A stretch of 64,000 nucleotides of DNA from Oharaeibacter diazotrophicus. Its GTDB lineage: Bacteria; Pseudomonadota; Alphaproteobacteria; Rhizobiales; Pleomorphomonadaceae. The stretch lies in the NCBI RefSeq assembly GCF_004362745.1, contig NZ_SNXY01000009.1:1-64000 (forward strand). Direction: 5' to 3'. Made by a program: the position numbers and the translations under genes. Below the pieces are notes generated by a model. That model was not told the DNA's origin. It saw nothing but the letters and a program-made list of their open reading frames with translations, and did no database searches. Of the stretch, positions 8,802-17,757 are shown in pieces (position 1 is the first letter of the stretch; every line of letters begins with the position of its first letter).

Positions 8802-9872
8802 TGCCTCGGGCTCGATCCGGCGGCCGGTGTCGGCGTCGAACAGGTGGATCGCGTCGGGAGCGACGGCGAGGCGGAGCGTCTCGCCGACCGGACGGTCGCC
8901 GCTGGCGGCGGCGGCGAGCACGACGACGCCCTCGACCAGGGTGTGGTGAAGGGCGTGGGAGCCGAGTTCCTCGGTGAGACGGTAGCCGGCGATCAACGGG
9001 CCGCCGTCGGCGACGGCGACGCCCTCGGCGCGCAGCCCCACGGTGACCGGCCGGCCGCGGCGCTCGGGCGGCAGCCGGCCGGCGAGCGCGAGCGTGCCGG
9101 CGCCGCCGATCCGTACCGAGGCGCCGTCGTCGCCGACGACGGCATCGAGGAAGCTCATCGGCGTCGTGCCGACGAAGGAAGCGACGTAGCGGCTGGCCGG
9201 GCGGCGGTAGACCTCGGTCGGCGCGCCGACCTGCTCGATCCGGCCGGTGTTCATGACGACGATGCGGTCGGCCAGCGTCATCGCCTCGACCTGGTCGTGG
9301 GTGACGAAGACCGAGGTGACGCCGAGGCGCTGGTGCATCAGGCGGATCTCGGCGCGGATCTCGCCGCGCAGCTTGGCGTCGAGGTTGGAGAGCGGCTCGT
9401 CGAACAGGAAGATGCGCGGGCGGCGGATGATCGCGCGCGCCATCGCGACGCGCTGGCGCTGGCCGCCGGAAAGCTGACTCGGCTTGCGGGCGAGCAGCGC
9501 CTCGAGGCCGACGACGCGGGCGACCTCGGCGACGCGGGCCTCGCGCTCGGCCTTGGCGACGCCGGCGACGCGGAGCGGATAGCCGATGTTGCCGGCGACG
9601 GTGAGATGCGGATAGAGCGCGTAGTTCTGGAACACCATGGCGACGCCGCGCCGGCGCGGCGGCAGGTGGGTGACGACCTCGCCGGCAAGGCGGATCTCGC
9701 CGGCCGAGACGTCCTCGAGGCCGGCCACCATGCGCAACAGCGTGGACTTGCCGCAGCCGGAGGGCCCCAGGATCACCACGAACTCGCCGTCGGCGACCTC
9801 GAGATCCACGCCCTTCACGACCTCGGTGCTGCCGTAGAACTTGCGGACGCCGGAGAGGACGAGGCCGTTCAT
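8799..9872 (-). CDS. ABC importer ATPase, MalK/UgpC type
   Basis: 357 residues. Walker A is GPSGCGKST, the signature is LSGGQRQRVAMARA, Walker B is IFLFDEPLSNLDAKLR, and the H-loop is VTHDQVEAMTLADR. A C-terminal regulatory beta-domain (MOP/TOBE-like) follows from about residue 235, as in the CUT1 class. The ATG at 9870-9872 starts MNGLVLSGVRKFYGS; upstream codons read low-complexity sequence. It energises the importer encoded at 5274-8620 although it is on the opposite strand, and it is divergent from the DeoR regulator. A 176-base control region separates the two. Confidence 0.9.
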   Translation of the reverse strand: MNGLVLSGVRKFYGSTEVVKGVDLEVADGEFVVILGPSGCGKSTLLRMVAGLEDVSAGEIRLAGEVVTHLPPRRRGVAMVFQNYALYPHLTVAGNIGYPLRVAGVAKAEREARVAEVARVVGLEALLARKPSQLSGGQRQRVAMARAIIRRPRIFLFDEPLSNLDAKLRGEIRAEIRLMHQRLGVTSVFVTHDQVEAMTLADRIVVMNTGRIEQVGAPTEVYRRPASRYVASFVGTTPMSFLDAVVGDDGASVRIGGAGTLALAGRLPPERRGRPVTVGLRAEGVAVADGGPLIAGYRLTEELGSHALHHTLVEGVVVLAAAASGDRPVGETLRLAVAPDAIHLFDADTGRRIEPEA

Positions 9873-10048
9873 CGTGTCTGTCGCTCCGCGCCGGGGTCCG
9901 CGGCCCGTGCGCGGTGCACGGACCGGCAGGGCCGGAACCACGGCGCTGCGGCGCACAATATCGGTCAAATCAGAACAGGAAACAACCTTTCCGAACAACG
10001 GCACGCCGTGTTATGCAAGATCCCGACGGGGTGTGGAGATCGACGCGC

Positions 10049-10891
10049 ATGAGCGAGGCACGGGGGCGATCCGGCGGCGCGCCGCGGTCCGAGGCGGCCG
10101 GGCGCATCCCGGCGCCGATCCGCCACGCCCGCATCCGCGACGCCTTCCGCCGCGACGGCTTCGTCTCGGTGAGCGACATCGCCCGCGACCTCGGCGTCTC
10201 CGCCATGACGATCCGGCGCGACCTCGTGGCGCTCGCCCGCGCCGGCGAGATCACCCGCACCCACGGCGGCGCGGTGCCGCCGACGGAGGCCGAGCGCGGA
10301 CCGTTCGACGCCGAGGAGCCGGTGTTCGACAGCCGTGTCGCCCGCAACGCCGACGCCAAGCTGGCGATCGCGCGGCGGGCCGCCCGGCTGGTCGGCCCCA
10401 GGGAATCGGTGGGTCTCGACGTCGGCACCACGGTGATGGCGCTCGCCGGCGAACTCGCCCAGCGCACCGATCTCCGGGTCTTCACCAACAACGTCCGCGC
10501 CGCCATGCGGCTCGCCGGTTGCGGCAGCCCGGTCTACATCCTCGGCGGCGAGGTCAGGCCGCCGGAATTCTCGGTGATCGGGGCCGGCGCGGTGCAGCAG
10601 CTGCGCGCCCATTTCCTCGACCGGGTGTTCCTCGGCGTCTCCGGCCTCGGCGAACTCGGGCTGTTCGACTATTCGCCCGAGGACACCGAGGTGAAGCGCG
10701 CCTTCCTCGACTGCGCCGAGAGCGTCGTCGTGGTCTGCGACGCCACCAAGTTCGGCCGGCGTGCGCTGTCGCGGATCGCCCCGCTCGACGCCATCGACAT
10801 CCTGGTCACCGACCAGGCGCCGCCGCCGGAGCTGGCGGCGGCGCTGGAGGCGGCGCAGGTGGATGTGATCGTGGCCGACGGCCGCGGCTGA
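10049..10891 (+). CDS. DeoR-family transcriptional regulator
   Basis: 280 residues. An N-terminal winged helix-turn-helix (about 23-75: RHARIRDAFRRDGFVSVSD… MTIRRDLVALARAG… THGGAV) is followed by a DeoR sensor domain with SVGLDVGTTVMALA and VFLGVSGLGELGLFDYSPEDTEVKRAF, which binds phosphosugar effectors in this family. The start at 10049 has GGAG 10 bases upstream. Divergent from the importer ATPase and next to the importer genes, it is the likely repressor of that system. Candidate shared sequence TTCTnnTTTGAC lies before the binding-protein gene (5150-5161) and, on the - strand, before the ATPase gene (9964-9975). Confidence 0.87.
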   Translation: MSEARGRSGGAPRSEAAGRIPAPIRHARIRDAFRRDGFVSVSDIARDLGVSAMTIRRDLVALARAGEITRTHGGAVPPTEAERGPFDAEEPVFDSRVARNADAKLAIARRAARLVGPRESVGLDVGTTVMALAGELAQRTDLRVFTNNVRAAMRLAGCGSPVYILGGEVRPPEFSVIGAGAVQQLRAHFLDRVFLGVSGLGELGLFDYSPEDTEVKRAFLDCAESVVVVCDATKFGRRALSRIAPLDAIDILVTDQAPPPELAAALEAAQVDVIVADGRG

Positions 10892-10897
10892 GGGGCG

Positions 10898-11410
10898 TCA
10901 GCGGTCGGCTTTCAGCCCGGCGGTCTCGAGGGAAAGGTAGCGGCGGGTGACGGCCGGCAACTCGGCTTCGATCCAGCGCGCCATCTGCTCCTCCTCCGCG
11001 AGCGAGGTCTGCAGCAGCGAGACCGCCTGACGGGCGCCCGCGGCCTCGGCCACGTCGATCAGCGAGCGGTAGGCCGCGATCTCGTAGTTCTCGAAGGCAT
11101 AGTCGGCGAAGGCGTTCTTCAGGATCTCGTCACCGGCCATGGCGTGGCCCATGGCCGCCACGCTGCCCATGATGCTGGCCGACATGTCCTTGAAGGTGGA
11201 GGCGTCCTCGCCGAGGCCGCCGAGGATCTCGTCGAGACGCCGGAGCTGGCGCTCGGTCTCGTCGACGTGCTCGCGCAGCCGCGCGGCCATCTCGGGATAG
11301 TTCTCGATGCGCTCGATCTGGCGATTCATGATCGAGAGCGCCTCGTTCTCCACCGCGTGGGCGTTCCTGAGCCCAACGACGAAGATGTTGCGAATGGTGG
11401 TGTCCGCCAT
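10898..11410 (-). CDS. Ferritin-like DUF892 protein (YciE family), paralogue A
   Basis: 170 residues, almost wholly helical, with the YciE/DUF892 pattern: ENEALSIMNRQIERIENYPEM, a central HVDETERQLRRLDEILGGLG, and YAFENYEIAAYRSLIDVAE. The Glu and His residues on these helices would form a di-iron-like site. Family members are stress-induced; the function is not settled. The ATG at 11408-11410 follows GGAGACATCAC. It converges on the DeoR gene with only 6 bases between stops. A related protein lies at 28563. No clear EcfG-type promoter was found before this copy. Confidence 0.8.
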   Translation of the reverse strand: MADTTIRNIFVVGLRNAHAVENEALSIMNRQIERIENYPEMAARLREHVDETERQLRRLDEILGGLGEDASTFKDMSASIMGSVAAMGHAMAGDEILKNAFADYAFENYEIAAYRSLIDVAEAAGARQAVSLLQTSLAEEEQMARWIEAELPAVTRRYLSLETAGLKADR

Positions 11411-11790
11411 GTGATGTCTCCGAGTTGGTTTGCCGGACGGGACCGTCCCGGCGCACCGGACGGCCGATCGGCGCCGCCGTCCCCGATGCGTGCCGGTCTC
11501 GCCTTCGAAAGACCCCGGACCGTGCATTGTTCCCCCGCACCGGTTCCGCGCGGGAGACGCGTCACGTCGTGCAATATCGCGACGTCGACGCCGCCCCTCG
11601 CGGCCGGCCGCGGAAGGGACGACGAAGCTCGAGCGCGATCGGATACATCGGCTCTACATGCGGATATCTTTTGACATCACCTCCGTAGGACCGACGATAT
11701 TTCTTCGTCTTGCGCAGCACTTGCCCCGAGACAGGAACATTCCCGCTCCGTCCAGGTTTCGGCGTCGACACGGGAGCTGCGGAGGTTCGC
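11411..11790. other. Intergenic control region before the glycan operon
   Basis: 380 bases without a supported gene between divergent genes. It is less GC-rich near 11640-11720, where a candidate sigma-70 promoter reads TTGACA (11671-11676), 18 bases, CGATAT (11695-11700), on the + strand. A near-match to the general-stress promoter follows at 11734. Nothing else was recognised. Confidence 0.4.
11734..11758 (+). promoter_or_regulatory. Near-match to EcfG general-stress promoter
   Basis: GGAAC (11734-11738), 16 bases, GGTT (11755-11758), differing at one base from the alphaproteobacterial EcfG consensus GGAAC-N16/17-CGTT. It lies 33 bases before the first gene of the + strand glycan arm. The same GGTT variant occurs in front of the inositol-phosphate synthase gene (24701-24725, - strand). 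Confidence 0.35.
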
Positions 11791-12057
11791 ATGACGCAGG
11801 GCAGGACGACCACCGACCACGACGTCATCCGCACTTGGGTCGAACGGCACGGCGGCCGGCCGGCCCGGGTGACGGGAACGGGAGACGGGGACGATCCGGG
11901 GCTGCTGCGCTTCGACTTCGGCGAACCGGACGACCGGCTGGAACCGATCTCCTGGGACGAGTTCTTCCGGAAGTTCGACGAGAACGGCCTCGCGCTCGTC
12001 CACCAGGACGAGGGCGAGAGCCGGTTCAACAAGATCGTCCATCGCGACGGCCGCTGA
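11791..12057 (+). CDS. Small acidic hypothetical protein
   Basis: 88 residues, acidic, with a conserved-looking body: DHDVIRTWVERHGGRPA, DPGLLRFDF, ISWDEFFRKFDENGLALVHQDE and SRFNKIV. I recall this small family in rhizobia, where database entries are sometimes mislabelled as 1,4-alpha-glucan branching enzyme; there is no glucosyltransferase domain here. GGAGG lies 6 bases before the ATG. Only 13 bases separate it from the first epimerase, so it probably leads the glycan operon. Confidence 0.7.
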   Translation: MTQGRTTTDHDVIRTWVERHGGRPARVTGTGDGDDPGLLRFDFGEPDDRLEPISWDEFFRKFDENGLALVHQDEGESRFNKIVHRDGR

Positions 12058-12070
12058 GGAGGCACCCGCG

Positions 12071-13168
12071 ATGGCGAAGATCCTCGTCACCGGCGGCGCC
12101 GGCTTCATCGGCAGCCACCTCGCCCGCCACCTGCTCGCCCGCGGCGACGACGTGCGCGTGCTCGACGCCATGATCGATCAGGTCCACGCCCGGCCGGCCA
12201 CGAGCCTGCCGCGCGAGGCCGAACTTGTGATCGGCGACGTCCGCGACGGCGACGCCGTCCGCCGCGCCCTCGCCGGCATCGACGCGGTGGTCCACCTCGC
12301 CGCGGAGGTCGGGGTCGGACAGAGCATGTACGCGATCGACCGCTACGTCGCGGTCAACGACCTCGGCACCGCGGTGCTGTTCCAGGCGCTGATCGACCGC
12401 CCGGTGCGGCGCGTCGTAGTGGCGTCCTCGATGAGCATCTACGGCGAGGGCCTCTACCGCGACGCCGACGGTGCGGCGGTCGAGGACGCAGAGCGGCGCG
12501 GCGGCGACGGCGGCTGGGAGCCGGTCGATGCCGCGGGCCGGCCGCTGGTGCCGGTGCCGACGCCCGAGGACAAGCGCCCCGCCCTCGCCTCGGTCTACGC
12601 CCTGACCAAGTACGTGCAGGAGCGGCTGACGCTGAACGTCGCCGCCGCCTACGGCATGGAGGGCGTGGCGCTCCGCCTCTTCAACGTCTACGGCCCCGGG
12701 CAGGCGCTTTCCAACCCCTACACCGGCGTGCTCGCGATCTTCGCCGCGCGCCTCCTCAACCGCCGGCGGCCGCTGGTGTTCGAGGACGGCCGGCAGCGGC
12801 GCGACTTCGTCCACGTCTCCGACGTCGCCCGCGCCTTCCTCGCCGCACTCGACCGGCCGGACGCCGCCGGCGGCGTCTACAACGTCGGCAGCGGGCGGGA
12901 CCGGTCGGTGGCCGAGGTGGCGTCGGCGCTCGCCGCGGCGATGGGCCGGCCGGAGATCGAGCCGGAGGTGACGGGCAAGGCGCGCAAGGGCGACATCCGC
13001 CACTGCTTCGCCGACGTGACCCGCGCCGCCCGCGACCTCGACTTCTGCGCCCGCACCGATTTTGCCGACGGCCTCGCCGAACTCGTCGAATGGCTGGCGG
13101 CGCAAAGTGCCAACGACCGCGCCGAGGAGGCGCGGCGCGAACTCGAGCGGCGGGGGCTGGTGGCATGA
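12071..13168 (+). CDS. NAD-dependent epimerase (dTDP-L-rhamnose 4-epimerase-like)
   Basis: 365-residue extended SDR. The Rossmann motif is TGGAGFIGSH at 7-16. The catalytic region has SSMSIYGEG and YALTKYVQE (Tyr and Lys of YxxxK). LRLFNVYGPGQALSNPYTGV follows, then the family mark RDFVHVSDVARAF. EVGVGQSMYAIDRY resembles dTDP-L-rhamnose 4-epimerases and related enzymes. It interconverts a nucleotide sugar in the cytoplasm for the glycosyltransferases that follow. The stop overlaps the next start (ATGA). The exact sugar is not determinable. Confidence 0.85.
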   Translation: MAKILVTGGAGFIGSHLARHLLARGDDVRVLDAMIDQVHARPATSLPREAELVIGDVRDGDAVRRALAGIDAVVHLAAEVGVGQSMYAIDRYVAVNDLGTAVLFQALIDRPVRRVVVASSMSIYGEGLYRDADGAAVEDAERRGGDGGWEPVDAAGRPLVPVPTPEDKRPALASVYALTKYVQERLTLNVAAAYGMEGVALRLFNVYGPGQALSNPYTGVLAIFAARLLNRRRPLVFEDGRQRRDFVHVSDVARAFLAALDRPDAAGGVYNVGSGRDRSVAEVASALAAAMGRPEIEPEVTGKARKGDIRHCFADVTRAARDLDFCARTDFADGLAELVEWLAAQSANDRAEEARRELERRGLVA

Positions 13169-14247
13169 CGACGGCCCTCCCCGCCCGTAGCGGACCGGCG
13201 CCGGTCTTGGTGACCGGCGGCGCCGGCTTCATCGGCGCCAACCTCGCCGACCGGATCGCCCGCGACGGCGAACCGGTGCTGATCCTCGACGACCTGTCGC
13301 GGCCCGGCGTCGAACGCAACGTCGCCTGGCTGCAGGCGCGCCATCCGGCCAAGGTGACCCATCTGCACGCCGACGTGCGCGACCGCGCCGCCGTGGCCGA
13401 GGCGGTGCGCGGCGCGGCCGCCGTGTTCCACTTCGCCGCCCAGGTCGCGGTCACGACCAGCCTTGCCGATCCGCTCGCCGACTTCTCCGTCAACGCCGCC
13501 GGCACCCTCGGCCTGCTCGAGGCGCTGCGCCGGCACGCCCCGGACGCGCCGCTGATCCACGCCAGCACCAACAAGGTCTACGGCGACCTTTCCGGCGTGC
13601 CGGTCGAACGGGGCGAGCGCGGCTGGCGGCCGGCCGACGCCCTGCTCGCCCGCCGCGGCGTCGGCGAGCGCCAGCCGCTCGACTTCCACACGCCCTACGG
13701 CTGCTCCAAGGGTGCCGCCGAACAATACGTGCTCGACCACGCCCGCAGCTTCGGCCTTGCCACCGCGGTGATGCGGATGAGCTGCATCTACGGGCCGCGG
13801 CAGATGGGCAGCGAGGACCAGGGCTGGGTCGCCCACTTCCTGATGCGAATCCGCGACGGCGCGCCGATCACCATCTTCGGCGACGGGCACCAGGTGCGCG
13901 ACGTGCTCCACGTCGATGACGCCGTCGAAGCCTATGTCCGGGCGCGGCGGCGGATCGGGCGGATCTCGGGCCGGGCGTTCAACCTCGGCGGCGGACCGGA
14001 GAACGCGGTCAGCCTCGCCGCCGTGATCGCCCACGGCGAGCGCCTCTTCGGCCGCAAGGCCGACCTCCGCTTCGAGCCGTGGCGGCCGGGCGACCAGCGC
14101 TGCTACGTCTCCGACACCCGCGCCGTCACGGAGGCGCTCGAACTGCCGGCGCCGATCGGCTGGCGCGAGGGCGTCGCGCGGCTGGCCGACTGGCTCGCCC
14201 GCGGCGAGGAACCGCCGCGCGCCCTCGAGAGCGCGGGGGCAACCTGA
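13165..14247 (+). CDS. NAD-dependent epimerase (CDP-paratose 2-epimerase-like)
   Basis: 360 residues. TGGAGFIGANLADRI at the N-terminus binds NAD; the active site has STNKVYGDL and the YGCSKGAAEQY (YxxxK) motif. MSCIYGPRQMGSEDQGWVAHF is characteristic of the CDP-paratose/tyvelose 2-epimerase branch (RfbE). This suggests supply of an unusual sugar for a surface or lipid-linked glycan. It is coupled at both ends: its start overlaps the previous stop, and its stop overlaps the radical SAM start (TGATG). Confidence 0.83.
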   Translation: MTTALPARSGPAPVLVTGGAGFIGANLADRIARDGEPVLILDDLSRPGVERNVAWLQARHPAKVTHLHADVRDRAAVAEAVRGAAAVFHFAAQVAVTTSLADPLADFSVNAAGTLGLLEALRRHAPDAPLIHASTNKVYGDLSGVPVERGERGWRPADALLARRGVGERQPLDFHTPYGCSKGAAEQYVLDHARSFGLATAVMRMSCIYGPRQMGSEDQGWVAHFLMRIRDGAPITIFGDGHQVRDVLHVDDAVEAYVRARRRIGRISGRAFNLGGGPENAVSLAAVIAHGERLFGRKADLRFEPWRPGDQRCYVSDTRAVTEALELPAPIGWREGVARLADWLARGEEPPRALESAGAT

Positions 14248-15545
14248 TGCGGATCGCCCTGGTCAATCCGTCCTGGCGCTTCGAGCATTCGATCTACTTC
14301 GGGTGCCGCGAGCCGCACCTGCCGCTCGAACTCGGCGCCGCCAAGGTGCTGCTCGAGCGCGCCGGCCACGAGGCGCGGATGTTCGACGGCCCCCTCTCGG
14401 GGCTCGACGACGACGGCCTCGCCGCCGCGGTCGCCGCCTACGGGCCGGACGCCACCGTGGTCACCACGGCGCCGACCTACCTGTTCTGGCGCTGCGCCCA
14501 GCCGGAACTCCGGGTGCCGCGCGCCTTCCTGATCGCCCTCGACGGCCGCGGCGGCACCACGGTCGGCGTGGGCCCGCACGGTTCGGCGACGCCGGAGACC
14601 GCGCTCGCCAAGCTCGACGCCGACGTGGTGGTGCGCGGGGAGTGCGAGGAGGCGATCGTCGAGATCGCCGACGGTGCCGCCTTCGCCGATATCCCCGGCC
14701 TCGCCTTCCGCGACGAGACCGGCGCCGTCCGCGTCACCGGGGGACCGCGTGCGACGGTGTTCCGCGACCTGCCGGCGCTCGCCTGGCCGGACGAGTGGAT
14801 CGCCGCCCACCGGCATCACCACCACCGCTTCGACGCTCGGCCGGACGGGCCGGGTGCCGAGGTCGAGGCCTCGCGCGGCTGCCCCTACACTTGCAGCTTC
14901 TGCGCCAAGATCGACTTCCGCGACCGCTATCGCCGCCGCGACCTCGCGCCGGTCCTCGAGGAGATCGACCGGCTGATCGCGCAAGGGGTGACCTACGTCT
15001 ACTTCGTCGACGAGATCTTCCTGCCGCAGAAGCCGCTGCTCGAGGCGCTGGTCGACCGCCGTCTCGTCTTCGGCGTCCAGACCCGGATCGACCTCTGGAA
15101 GCCCGACATGCTCGACCTGCTCGGCGCCGCCGGTTGCGTCTCGATCGAGGCGGGGGTCGAGAGCCTGACCGTCGAGGGCCGCGCGGCGCTCGACAAGAAC
15201 TGCAAGCTCTCCACCGACGAACTCGCCGAACGGCTGGTGCACGCCCGCCGTCGCGTGCCCTTCGTGCAGGCCAACCTGATCGAGGTGCCGGACGACGACG
15301 ACGCGCTGGTGGACGCCTGGCGGGAGCGGATGCGCGCGGCCGGCGTCTGGGCCAACGATCCGGTGCCGCTCTACCCCTACCCGTCGTCGCCTGACTACCG
15401 CCGGCTCTGGGGCGAGCCGGACGGGCGGGCGTGGGAGCGCGCGCACGACCACTATCTCGGCCGGTTCGCCCGCTTCAGCGACATCCAGGAGGAGCATCCG
15501 CTGCCGCTGCCGGTGCTGGAGGCGTCATGCGCGCACTGCCGCTGA
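14247..15545 (+). CDS. B12-binding radical SAM protein of the glycan cluster
   Basis: 432 residues. The N-terminal part (about 1-180) looks like a cobalamin-binding Rossmann domain (MRIALVNPSW, TVVTTAPTYLFWR), followed by a radical SAM domain with the cluster motif CPYTCSFC near 212-219. YVYFVDEIFLP and CVSIEAGVES are typical strands of the SAM barrel. B12-dependent radical SAM enzymes methylate or rearrange unreactive carbons, so it may modify a sugar or lipid carrier. I recall an NCBIfam family described as a B12-binding/radical SAM protein of a 'rhizo-twelve system' with this context. The next gene starts 19 bases before its stop. Confidence 0.85.
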   Translation: MRIALVNPSWRFEHSIYFGCREPHLPLELGAAKVLLERAGHEARMFDGPLSGLDDDGLAAAVAAYGPDATVVTTAPTYLFWRCAQPELRVPRAFLIALDGRGGTTVGVGPHGSATPETALAKLDADVVVRGECEEAIVEIADGAAFADIPGLAFRDETGAVRVTGGPRATVFRDLPALAWPDEWIAAHRHHHHRFDARPDGPGAEVEASRGCPYTCSFCAKIDFRDRYRRRDLAPVLEEIDRLIAQGVTYVYFVDEIFLPQKPLLEALVDRRLVFGVQTRIDLWKPDMLDLLGAAGCVSIEAGVESLTVEGRAALDKNCKLSTDELAERLVHARRRVPFVQANLIEVPDDDDALVDAWRERMRAAGVWANDPVPLYPYPSSPDYRRLWGEPDGRAWERAHDHYLGRFARFSDIQEEHPLPLPVLEASCAHCR

Positions 15546-16648
15546 AGCTGTTCATGACCACCGACGCGGTCGGCGGGGTGTTCTCCTACGCGGTCGATCT
15601 CGCGCACGCCCTGGTGCCCTACGGCGTCGAGACGACGCTCGCCGTGCTCGGACCCGCGATGACGCCGTGCCAGCGCGAGACCGCGACGGTCCCCGGCGTC
15701 GACGTGCTGCCGCTCGACCTGCCGCTCGACTGGCTGGCGGGATCGCGGTGCGACGTGCTCGCCGCCGCCGCCGCCGCGGTCGCCGACCGGGCGGCCGGTG
15801 CCGACGTGGTGCAGCTCAACGCGCCGGCGCTCGCCGCGGTGCGGCAGCCGGCGCCGGTGGTCGGCGTGGTGCATTCCTGCGTCGCCAGCTGGTGGGCGGC
15901 CGTGCGCGGCGGCGAGCCACCGGCCGACTTCTCCTGGCGCACCGATCTCCTCGCCGACGGCCTCGCGCGCTGCGACGCCGTCGTCGTCCCGTCCCGCGCC
16001 TTCGGCGCCACGGTGGCCCGGCTCTACGGCGTCGCGCCCGAGGTGGTGCGCAACGGTCGGGCGGCTGCGCCGCGGCGCGGACCGAGCCCGGAACCGGCCG
16101 GCTTCGCCTTCACCGCCGGGCGGCTGTGGGACGAGGGCAAGGACGTCGCGACGCTCGACGCGGCCGCCGCGCGGATGGCGGTGCCGCTGCTCGCCGCCGG
16201 TCCGACGACGGGGCCCGACGGCGGCGCCGCGGTCCGGCTCGCCCACGCCCGGGCGCTGGGCGCGCTCGACGCCGGCGCGGTGCGCGACCTGCTCGCGCGG
16301 CGTCCGGTGTTCGTCTCGACCGCGCTCTACGAGCCCTTCGGCCTCGCGGTGCTGGAAGCGGCGCAGGCGGGCTGCCCGCTGGTGCTCTCCGACATCCCGA
16401 CCTTCCGCGAACTCTGGGGCGGCGCCGCCATCCTGGTGCCGCCGCGCGATCCCGCCGCCGTGGCCGACGCGGTGAACCGCCTCGCCGCCGACCCGGCGGA
16501 AGCCCGGGAACGCGGGGCGGCCGCCGCCACGCGCGCCGCCCGCTACGGCCTCGATTCCATGGCGCGCGCCATGGCCCACCTCTACGACGGCCTCGCCCGC
16601 GGGCGGACCCGGCGCGCCGTCGTCGTCCAACCGGGAGCGGTCGCATGA
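15527..16648 (+). CDS. Glycosyltransferase, GT4 type
   Basis: 373 residues with a GT-B fold. The N-terminal acceptor domain starts LKLFMTTDAVGGVFSYAVDLAHAL, and a donor-binding domain contains FTAGRLWDEGKD and the ExxxxxxxE element in STALYEPFGLAVLEAAQAGCP, as in GT4 enzymes. It is predicted to act at the cytoplasmic face using a nucleotide sugar. The start lies inside the radical SAM gene (19-base overlap) and the stop overlaps the next start. It is more GT4-like than its three downstream neighbours. Confidence 0.83.
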   Translation: MRALPLKLFMTTDAVGGVFSYAVDLAHALVPYGVETTLAVLGPAMTPCQRETATVPGVDVLPLDLPLDWLAGSRCDVLAAAAAAVADRAAGADVVQLNAPALAAVRQPAPVVGVVHSCVASWWAAVRGGEPPADFSWRTDLLADGLARCDAVVVPSRAFGATVARLYGVAPEVVRNGRAAAPRRGPSPEPAGFAFTAGRLWDEGKDVATLDAAAARMAVPLLAAGPTTGPDGGAAVRLAHARALGALDAGAVRDLLARRPVFVSTALYEPFGLAVLEAAQAGCPLVLSDIPTFRELWGGAAILVPPRDPAAVADAVNRLAADPAEARERGAAAATRAARYGLDSMARAMAHLYDGLARGRTRRAVVVQPGAVA

Positions 16649-17757
16649 AGATCGTCTACTTCGCCCATTCGATCCTGTCGTGCTGGAATCACGGCAATGC
16701 CCATTTCCTGCGCGGGGTGCTGCGCGAGCTCGCGCTCCAGGGCCACGAGGTGGTGCCGATGGAGCGCTCGATGTCGTGGAGCCTGCACAACCTGCTCGCC
16801 GACCACGGCGACGACGGCCTGGTGCCGTTCCGCCTCGCCTATCCGACCCTCAGGCCACGGACGTCGACGACCGTCGCCGAGGCCGAGGAGGCCGTGGCGG
16901 ACGCCGACCTCGTGATCGTCCACGAGTGGACCGACCCGGCGCTGGTGGCCGCGCTCGGCCGCCGGCGCGTCCGCGGCGGCCGCTTCCGGCTCTTGTTCCA
17001 CGACACCCACCACCGTGCCGTCAGCGATCCCAAGGCGATCCGCGCCTTCGACCTCTCCGGCTACGACGGCGTGCTGGCCTTCGGCGAGGCGCTCGCCGAG
17101 GTCTATCGCCGCTGGGGCTGGGGCCGGCGGGTGTTCGTCTGGCACGAGGCCGCCGACGTCAGGGTGTTCCAGCCGCCGCAGGAGGAGGGAGAACGCGCCG
17201 GCCTCGTCTGGATCGGCAACTGGGGCGACGGCGAGCGCACCCGGGAGATCGAGGGCTTCCTGCTCGCGCCGGCCGCCACGGCCGGGTTGCCGCTCGACGT
17301 CCACGGCGTGCGCTACCCCGCCGAGGCGCTCGCCATGCTCGCCCGCCACGGCGCACGCTATGGCGGCTGGCTCGCCAACGCCCGGGTGCCCGAGGTGTTC
17401 GCGCGCCATCTCGCCACGGTCCACGTGCCGCGGCGCTACTACGCGAGCGTGCTGCCGGGCATCCCGACCATCCGCGTCTTCGAGGCGCTCGCCTGCGGTA
17501 TCCCGCTGGTGACAGCGCCCTGGGACGACGCCGAGGGCCTGTTCTCGCCCGGGGCGGACTATCTCGTCGCACCGGACGGCGCGGCCTGTGCCCGCCACCT
17601 CGCGGCGCTCGCCGCCGACGAGGGGATGCGGCGGGCGCTCGCGGAACGCGGCCTTTCCACCATCCTCGCCCGCCACACCTGCGGCCACCGCGCCGCCGAA
17701 CTGCTGGCGATCGCCGACGGCCTCGGCGAGCCCCGGGCGGAGGAGAGCGCGGCATGA
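16645..17757 (+). CDS. CgeB-like glycosyltransferase 1
   Basis: 370 residues. It opens MKIVYFAHSILSCWNHGNAHFLRGVLREL, and its C-terminal half has IRVFEALACGIPLVTAPWDD, the donor-site pattern of CgeB-like transferases (Glyco_trans_1_2 domain). It is the first of three consecutive related genes of equal size, each overlapping the next by 4 bases. The acceptor and donor are unknown; it probably adds one residue of the oligosaccharide built by this operon. Confidence 0.8.
   Translation: MKIVYFAHSILSCWNHGNAHFLRGVLRELALQGHEVVPMERSMSWSLHNLLADHGDDGLVPFRLAYPTLRPRTSTTVAEAEEAVADADLVIVHEWTDPALVAALGRRRVRGGRFRLLFHDTHHRAVSDPKAIRAFDLSGYDGVLAFGEALAEVYRRWGWGRRVFVWHEAADVRVFQPPQEEGERAGLVWIGNWGDGERTREIEGFLLAPAATAGLPLDVHGVRYPAEALAMLARHGARYGGWLANARVPEVFARHLATVHVPRRYYASVLPGIPTIRVFEALACGIPLVTAPWDDAEGLFSPGADYLVAPDGAACARHLAALAADEGMRRALAERGLSTILARHTCGHRAAELLAIADGLGEPRAEESAA

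Noticed and set aside
11411-11733. EcfG promoter before ferritin-like paralogue A
   Set aside because: GTTCC occurs twice on the needed strand but no AACG lies 16-17 bases from either.
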